Of a stretch of 64,000 bases of DNA, positions 58,626 through 64,000 are shown piece after piece; position 1 is the stretch's first letter, and every line of letters begins with the position of its first letter. The position numbers and the translations under genes were made by a program. The notes below the pieces were generated by a model. The model did not search any database, had not been told where the DNA came from, and worked only from the letters and a program-made list of their open reading frames with translations. Source of the stretch: Okapia johnstoni. Taxonomy: Eukaryota; Chordata; Mammalia; Artiodactyla; Giraffidae. The stretch spans positions 69,493,405 through 69,557,404 of the forward strand of contig CM044322.1 in NCBI GenBank assembly GCA_024291935.2, read 5' to 3'.

Positions 58626-59774
58626 AGCACAGAGCTCTACAGTTCAGTACTCAGGCCGCCCTTAAGAGAGGGCAGCCCAACTAGTAGGACTTAGAGCCTC
58701 CTATCCCTGCTTCAACCAAACCAACTCTGCCTTTTTTTCTATTCAGTATATTAGGATTCTATGTAAAGTCTGATTTGAGGAAAGAATTCTTCTGTTAAAG
58801 AGTAAGACTGAAAATATCAATACTTGGACTAAACATAATCCCCGAGGCCCTCTTCAGCAATGGCATTCTGTAACTCTATTCCTCATCCCTCCCAAAGGAC
58901 CCAGAGATCTAAATTCCTCAGTCATCCATTATCCCCTCTATTGCTCAAACAGTTTTGAGATCCAGAACTTGAGATGAAATATCAGAGAAGAATCCATGGA
59001 TAGAGTGAGACCATCTGCCTGATTGCCATTTCATTCCATAAGCAGGCATCAAATTAACTCTTCCCCCAGTCTTCCCCCCTCTTCATGATCACACTGGGAA
59101 CAGCCACTGCTGGGGAAGAAAAAGCAAGTGATGCACCTCTTCCTTCCAGCATTTAACAAGAAGCTCCACGACAGAGTGCTTGTCAGGCTGGGCTCTGGAT
59201 TCAGAGCCAGCGGGCCCTGGCAGGTGCCTGGCTGTGTGGAAGAACAGCAGTTACAGCTTAACTAGAGGCAGAGGATGGAAAGACATTAAATTCAGTTGGG
59301 AGGGAAGCTAGACAAAAGCGGCTGACTGGGAGGCTGCACACGCAGGGGCCCTTTCTCCTCTGGGAGATGCTGCTGGTCTAGCCAAGCCTCCCTTGAACCT
59401 GTAAACCTTCCTGACTAGCTCTGCGTAGACTCCCGCTGATGAATTTCATGCCTGTAAGTCTGATGAACAGAAGTAACAATGCCCACAGGGCTGAGTATGT
59501 GGTGGAGGTGGGGGGAACTTTTCAGTGCAGAAGAGAATTAGGGGAAGCAGGCTTCATAACCTTCACATATTTTTGGTAACTCCCCTTTCCTCTCCATTCT
59601 CACTACCTGTACCCTAATTCATACTCTTATCATCTTACAGTGCTGTCTGCTTCACTGTTTTAAAATACGGCTTTTGTTATACCTACTCCCCTGCTGAAGA
59701 ACCTGTAATAGCTCTCATTTTTTTCCTAAAGTAACATCCACCTTCCTCAGTAGGGAAATTTAAAAATGCCTCCA

Positions 59775-59935
59775 TTTATTAAGTGTTCTTACTCTATGCC
59801 AGTGTGCTAAGTGCTTTCTGTATATTTTGCATTTCAATTCTGCATAGTAGCTCCAGTAAGGTGGGTATTATTTTAACTTTCCACACTAGAAAGCTGAGGC
59901 TCAGTGAAGTTAAGTGAAGTTAATGGTCAGAACAA
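59775..59935 (-). repeat. MIR SINE
   Basis: Reverse-complement MIR: GTGTGCTAAGTGCTTTCTG, AGTAAGGTGGGTATTATTT and AGAAAGCTGAGGCTCAGTGA. Confidence 0.75.
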
Positions 59936-60009
59936 AGTATAATTTGTCTTCAGTCTCACCATCTAACATCATCTGCCTCTGTTTTCGTCTTCAGATTCTT
60001 CTATTCTAA

Positions 60010-60170
60010 TCCAACGACATACTCATTGTTTGGGGTCGAGTATTAGAAAACCATAGGCCTCAAATCAGCTGTATGACTGTTAGCAAGCTACTTAACCTCT
60101 CTGAGCCCCACAGAGGGATAACATCAGCCTCGGAGGTTGTTGTGAAGCTAATACATGTTTACTTATATCC
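60010..60170 (+). repeat. MIR SINE
   Basis: GTATGACTGTTAGCAAGCTA, CTTAACCTCTCTGAGCCCCA and CGGAGGTTGTTGTGAAGCTA form a MIR core and tail. Confidence 0.75.
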
Positions 60171-60189
60171 GGCACCATGCAGACCAAAC

Positions 60190-60525
60190 TAATACTGATC
60201 ACCTGTATCTCCAGGTCCACTGACTTCCAGCTCCAGGCATTCTCTCTTCCTGAAACGGTTCTCACTCCTCTCACCTGCTGGAATTGGACCCAATCTTCAA
60301 GATCCAAATCAAATTCTCAGCCTCCAGGAAGCCAGCCATCCCCACAACCCTGGCACATACTAACCCTCCACTCAGAATGACATCCATCTGCAGCCCTTAG
60401 GTGACACAGGACACACTCCCTCATTCTGTAACGTGCCATTTCACATCAGCCTCCAAAGAGGGCTTGGCCAGTGTCCCTTACCATTAGGCCCTGCTCATAG
60501 TAGTCATTTAATAAGTATCAGTTGA
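60190..60525 (+). repeat. L2 LINE 3' end
   Basis: The right end reads TAGTAGTCATTTAATAAGTA then TCAGTTGATTGAT, an L2-type terminus; the body has L2-like blocks. Confidence 0.6.
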
Positions 60526-61844
60526 TTGATACCAGGAGTACAGATTCTAGCCTCTGAGGAAATAATCCACTTAGGCTGGATACTGATCTCAGTCAAGTGG
60601 GCAGTTGTGGCCCTTTTGTTTTGCTCACCCTAGATGGCCTACAGGAGACACATAGCTTTCTCGGGCCAGTCCAGTCTTTATTGTAGTAACTGTTCTGGAG
60701 CTTCTCTGTGCCAGTGCGTGGGGGTCTGACTCACAGTGTGCCCTCTGGATCGTCTATGCCTTCAGCTGACCAGGGAGATTCAGAATAGTTTTCCAGAGCC
60801 TTGGCTACCCACATATCTGAAAGGGCAACAGCCGGAAACTGAGGCGTCAGAAAAGAAGCAATTTCTCGCAAGGCTAGGTAAACAAGATTTGAATATTTCA
60901 TCCCCGTTCCCTGTAGAATCCCAGTGAGCAGAGGCAGCACATTATTTTGCTCACAGTGGGGACAAAGTATGCTTTCCATGGCTTCTGATGAGTTCTGTGG
61001 CCATGCCAGGCTCCCCTGGCCATTTCTGGGTTATATAAATGTTTGATGAAAACTCTCTCAGGGGAAATCAAATTTTTATAAGAATTTAATGATAGCCCTT
61101 CCAGACGTGTGATGACTTGAACTGACGGTTCATTAACCCTTCACCAGCTGATAGTCTCGCCCAGAGATCTAGAGAAGGCCTAGAAAAGTAATACTCACTT
61201 CAAGCTCTCATAGAAGCGAGAGATAATCGCCCTTAATAAAATGTCCTATTGAGAAGGCTGGGTTCTCTCCTGTCCGACTTGGGTGCATATGGTGTCACAG
61301 ATTCTCTGCCCACACACAGCACTCACCAAACTCCATGAGGACAATGCCTGGTTCTTCATTCATCCATCTGCTTCTGGGGGAGAAAAGTACATTCCAAGGA
61401 GCCTGCGGTTCTTAGACTATCTCAAGTCACTTCAGAATGTCTTTTTTGGCCTTCAGTCAAGGTTTTCCTGGTGTGTATAAGATGCTTCAAGTGGATTCCT
61501 ACAATCTGAGATTAAATCTTATACTATACAATGAAAAGAAGTGAAGGGCTAGTCCTTGAATGGACTGGCATCCACAAAAATCACTTCTTTCACTTAATCT
61601 CGATGCCTTAGCACACAATGAGCTTTGACATTGCCAAGGAGGAGGCAGAACGGTGTCCATAACACAGATGGCAATGGCTGGCACAAGAGCCATCACACAT
61701 CTCAGAGCAGGCTCTGGATACTGTCGAGATAAGAAAGCCAAGGGGTAACCGGGCTCTCCCCCACTTCTGCTCTAACTGCTGGTTCCTGGCCAAAGCATCC
61801 TTTTGGCCATTTTTATGTCAACAGATCAGCAAGAAAAAGCAGCA

Positions 61845-62190
61845 AACTACTGACACATATAATAACACGAATGGAACTCAAAAACATCATGCTGGGCAAC
61901 TGAAGCCAGATTAAAAAATATATATATACTATATAAAAAGCCCACCTTTGTGAAGTTCTGAAACAGACAAAACTAATCCATAGTCAAAGAAAATCAGAAC
62001 AGTGGTTGCCTCGGGGTGGAAGACTGACCAGGAAGAGAAAAGAGGAACTTTCTGAGGTGATGGAAATATTCTACATCTTGATAGAGACACAGGCTATAAG
62101 GGTGTAAGATTCATCACAATTCTTGCAATTTAACACACGTTCAATCATTATATGCAAATTAGGTCTCAATTAAAACAGTATTGAAAGGCA
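61845..62190 (+). repeat. Old L1 (L1M-like) 3' UTR
   Basis: CAGAACAGTGGTTGCCTCGG, CACAATTCTTGCAATTTAAC and ATGCAAATTAGGTCTCAATT match the pattern of an L1M 3' UTR. Confidence 0.5.
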
Positions 62191-62382
62191 TAAAAAGGAA
62201 AAAAATCTTGGCTTAGGAAATCATCTTCCTCCTTTTTCTTCTATTCTTTTAATGAACAGATTATGTACTCAGCTATGTAGTAAGCCTGTACTTATGTACT
62301 CATGTATGAAGGTAAAGAAGAGAGTTGGTTCCTGCCCTCAGGGAGCTTACAGAGACTAAAAGACCTTCCTCTGTTCTTAATG

Positions 62383-62750
62383 CAGTGGGTCTCAAACTTT
62401 TTTTGGCCTCCAACTTACAGTAAGAAATACATCTTATATTGTCACACAAACATGCCTCTAACGTAATAGTTTTACCAAATAAAACTTAACCTTACCAGTA
62501 ATGAAGGAAATGGCAACCCACTCCAGTGTTCTTGCCTGGAGAATCCCAGGGACGGCGGAGCCTGCTGGGCTGCCATCTATGGGGTCGCACAGAGTCGGAC
62601 ACGACTGAGCTGACTTGGCAGTAGTAATGTACCCTGATGTTTTCTTTCCCATTCTACTCTATCCTAGTCTAGTTTATTCATTAAAATAAGTCAAACCTTC
62701 ATGACTCCTCTAACGGATCATGACCGATGGTTTGAAAAACCACAGTCCTA
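62383..62750 (+). repeat. hAT-like DNA transposon split by a SINE
   Basis: The left end AGTGGGTCTCAAACTTTTTT and right end ATGGTTTGAAAAACCACAGT are imperfect inverted ends of a hAT-type element. A Bov-A SINE monomer interrupts it. The exact family is not assigned. Confidence 0.45.
62504..62622 (+). repeat. Bov-A SINE monomer
   Basis: GGAAATGGCAACCCACTCCA through GACACGACTGAGCTGACTTG. AGTAATG occurs on both sides (62,497-62,503 and 62,623-62,629), a short possible target duplication. Confidence 0.8.
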
Positions 62751-64000
62751 GGACTTCCTGTGCTTAGCTCTGGTGCTGCAATTGGCCAGTCAGATAAAAA
62801 GTGATCTCTTTGCATGTCTATGAATACCTCTAGGGTAAGAATTATCTTATTCTTTTTGTACCCTGATGCTACAGGGCACACAGTCTCATCCCAAATAAAG
62901 ACTTGCTGAACATTGGTAGAGCATAATAACGTTACAAGCTTTCTTTCTTTTTCTTTTCTAAAAGACTAATTAATTTCACTCCAGGAAAAACAAAAAACAC
63001 AAACAACAAAGAGACAAAATAAAGCAAGAGCAGTTTTACTCTCCATGTGGCCCGGAACACTACCAGCCGGGACTTGATTCCAGTGACCCAGAACCATGCC
63101 CTGGCTAAATGTTAGTGGCATCTCGCATAGCATCCTGTGAAGACAGACTCGTAACAAGCTTCTTTTTTAAAAAAAAATGATAATAAGGAGCAAAATACCG
63201 TGCTTCTTGGACTGATTTAAAAACACCGACTCACATCTGATGGAGGGTCTGTGAATTGGGACTGACTCAGCAGTACCTCTCTCTTCTGCAGAGGTCGGGG
63301 TTTTGGTGAAAGGGGAGAGAAAGCTACCCTGGGGGCAAAAGAAAGAGAGAAGGAGAACCCGCAGCAGAGGTGTGGTGGACCGCCCAGGTATGATTTTTTT
63401 TTAATCGAATGTGATATAAACAGCCGAGATTGAGCATAAGAAAGAAGTGACTCTCCTCCTCATGCTGAGAACAGGCCTCTCTTCCAACAGTGAGGAGCTG
63501 TTCCTGTGTGAGGAGGAGAAAGGATCCTGCCCAAGGCTCTGACCACCGTTGAAGGACAGTGTTCAGATCAGCATCAACAAGCAGAGAGAACACAGCAGGC
63601 CTGAACAGGGATCAGGGCTCCACTGACCCGGTGAAATGATGACACCCAGGGCATTAACAGGCTGATACCTACTGACTCAAAAAGCCCTGGCTGAAGGGAG
63701 AGAGAAATTGCTATTTTAGAAACCTTCCCCAAGCAGCTCTGATGTGAGGCCAGATTTAAGTACTCAATTATTTAGCCCAGTTCATCAGTTTGCCAGGGGG
63801 GTGGACGGGAGACACAGCAGAGTTTCAAACCAGCTCTGTGATAAGTCTCAGGTCAACCAGCTAGTTACACAATGGTCAATCTTAGACCAGAACCACACAC
63901 AACATGGTGAAATGTGGCAGGTTCGTTCGCAGAGAAACCAAGGTAGACAGGCAAGTATGTGAGGTCTGCCCAGAGGCTTACAAAACTCAGTTGCTGCCTG

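Larger units (their letters stand above)
1..64000 (-). other. SRGAP3: SRGAP3 gene, internal part (14 exons seen)
   Basis: The window lies inside one minus-strand gene. Fourteen exons with GT-AG borders join in frame and encode the end of an F-BAR domain, a RhoGAP domain, an SH3 domain and the start of a tail, the order found in SLIT-ROBO Rho GTPase-activating proteins. These proteins bind curved membrane as F-BAR dimers and stimulate GTP hydrolysis on Rac/Cdc42-type GTPases; SRGAP3 acts mainly in neuronal morphogenesis (family knowledge). SRGAP3 is preferred over SRGAP1/2 because of the GAP-SH3 linker (SPHGETTSAEDSTQDV) and the post-SH3 segment (EDGVVERSSPKSEIEVISE). There is no promoter, CpG island, start codon, stop codon or polyadenylation site for the gene here. 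The exons upstream of 57,795 and the last coding exon lie beyond the two ends. Confidence 0.96.
57796..64000 (-). other. SRGAP3: Intron upstream of the F-BAR exon (partial, over 6.2 kb)
   Basis: The expected upstream exon, ending in the F-BAR segment before QCCDLGYH, was searched for by eye and not found. The intron holds MIRs (58.5, 59.8, 60.0 kb), L2 (60.2 kb), an L1M-like 3' end (61.85 kb) and a hAT-like element split by a SINE (62.4-62.75 kb). The stretch 62,760-64,000 shows nothing recognised. Confidence 0.7.

Noticed and set aside
57796..64000. Search for the next upstream F-BAR exon
   Set aside because: No sequence encoding the segment before QCCDLGYH with a donor was found; it lies beyond the window.

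Overview
This is vertebrate nuclear DNA from a ruminant, most likely a bovid (cattle, sheep, goat or a relative). It carries many BovB (RTE-type) LINE copies, Bov-tA and Bov-A2 SINEs, and artiodactyl tRNA-derived CHR-type SINEs, over a background of older mammalian repeats (MIR, L2, L1M, MLT1, MER5). There are no bacterial operons, phage genes or CRISPR arrays. The exact species cannot be fixed from the sequence alone.

The only gene I can support is SRGAP3 (SLIT-ROBO Rho GTPase-activating protein 3, also called WRP or MEGAP). It runs on the minus strand across the whole window, so the 5' side of the gene lies to the right. Fourteen consecutive internal exons are present, all with GT-AG introns, and all fourteen join in frame into 1,676 coding nucleotides (558 codons plus 2 bases). 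By counting, this is roughly residues 296-854 of the about 1,100-residue protein: the end of the F-BAR domain and its extension (57.8-42.5 kb), a short linker coded by two tiny exons of 28 and 25 bp (39.8 and 38.1 kb), the whole RhoGAP domain (29.1-8.0 kb), an acidic linker (4.4 kb), the SH3 domain (2.2 kb) and the first part of the C-terminal tail (0.6 kb). The promoter, the first exons and the last coding exon lie outside the window. The paralogue was chosen because the linker after the GAP domain and the segment after SH3 match SRGAP3 and not SRGAP1 or SRGAP2.

Everything else is intron. Main landmarks, left to right: small BovB fragments at 9.5 and 10.3 kb; a 3' L1 fragment with a perfect 17-bp target duplication at 11.35 kb; MLT1-type LTRs at 12.6 and 14.8 kb; a MER5-like element split by a SINE cluster at 14 kb; an L1 3' end at 21.2 kb; two inverted Bov-tA SINEs at 23.4-23.8 kb; a 2-kb BovB inserted in an old L1 at 24.8-26.8 kb; a second 2-kb BovB in the opposite orientation at 31.0-33.0 kb; a 12-copy 33-bp minisatellite at 35.4 kb; a 66-bp alternating purine-pyrimidine microsatellite at 40.2 kb; and a third, more decayed BovB at 47.2-48.9 kb.

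I found no convincing new biological system. The points most worth following up are the in-frame three-exon cassette containing the two small exons, the minisatellite, a tandem (NAGNAG) splice acceptor, inverted SINE and LINE pairs inside the transcript, and a few repeat-free intronic stretches that look like candidate regulatory DNA. All repeat-family names come from recognising consensus sequences by eye, and edges are approximate unless target-site duplications are quoted.
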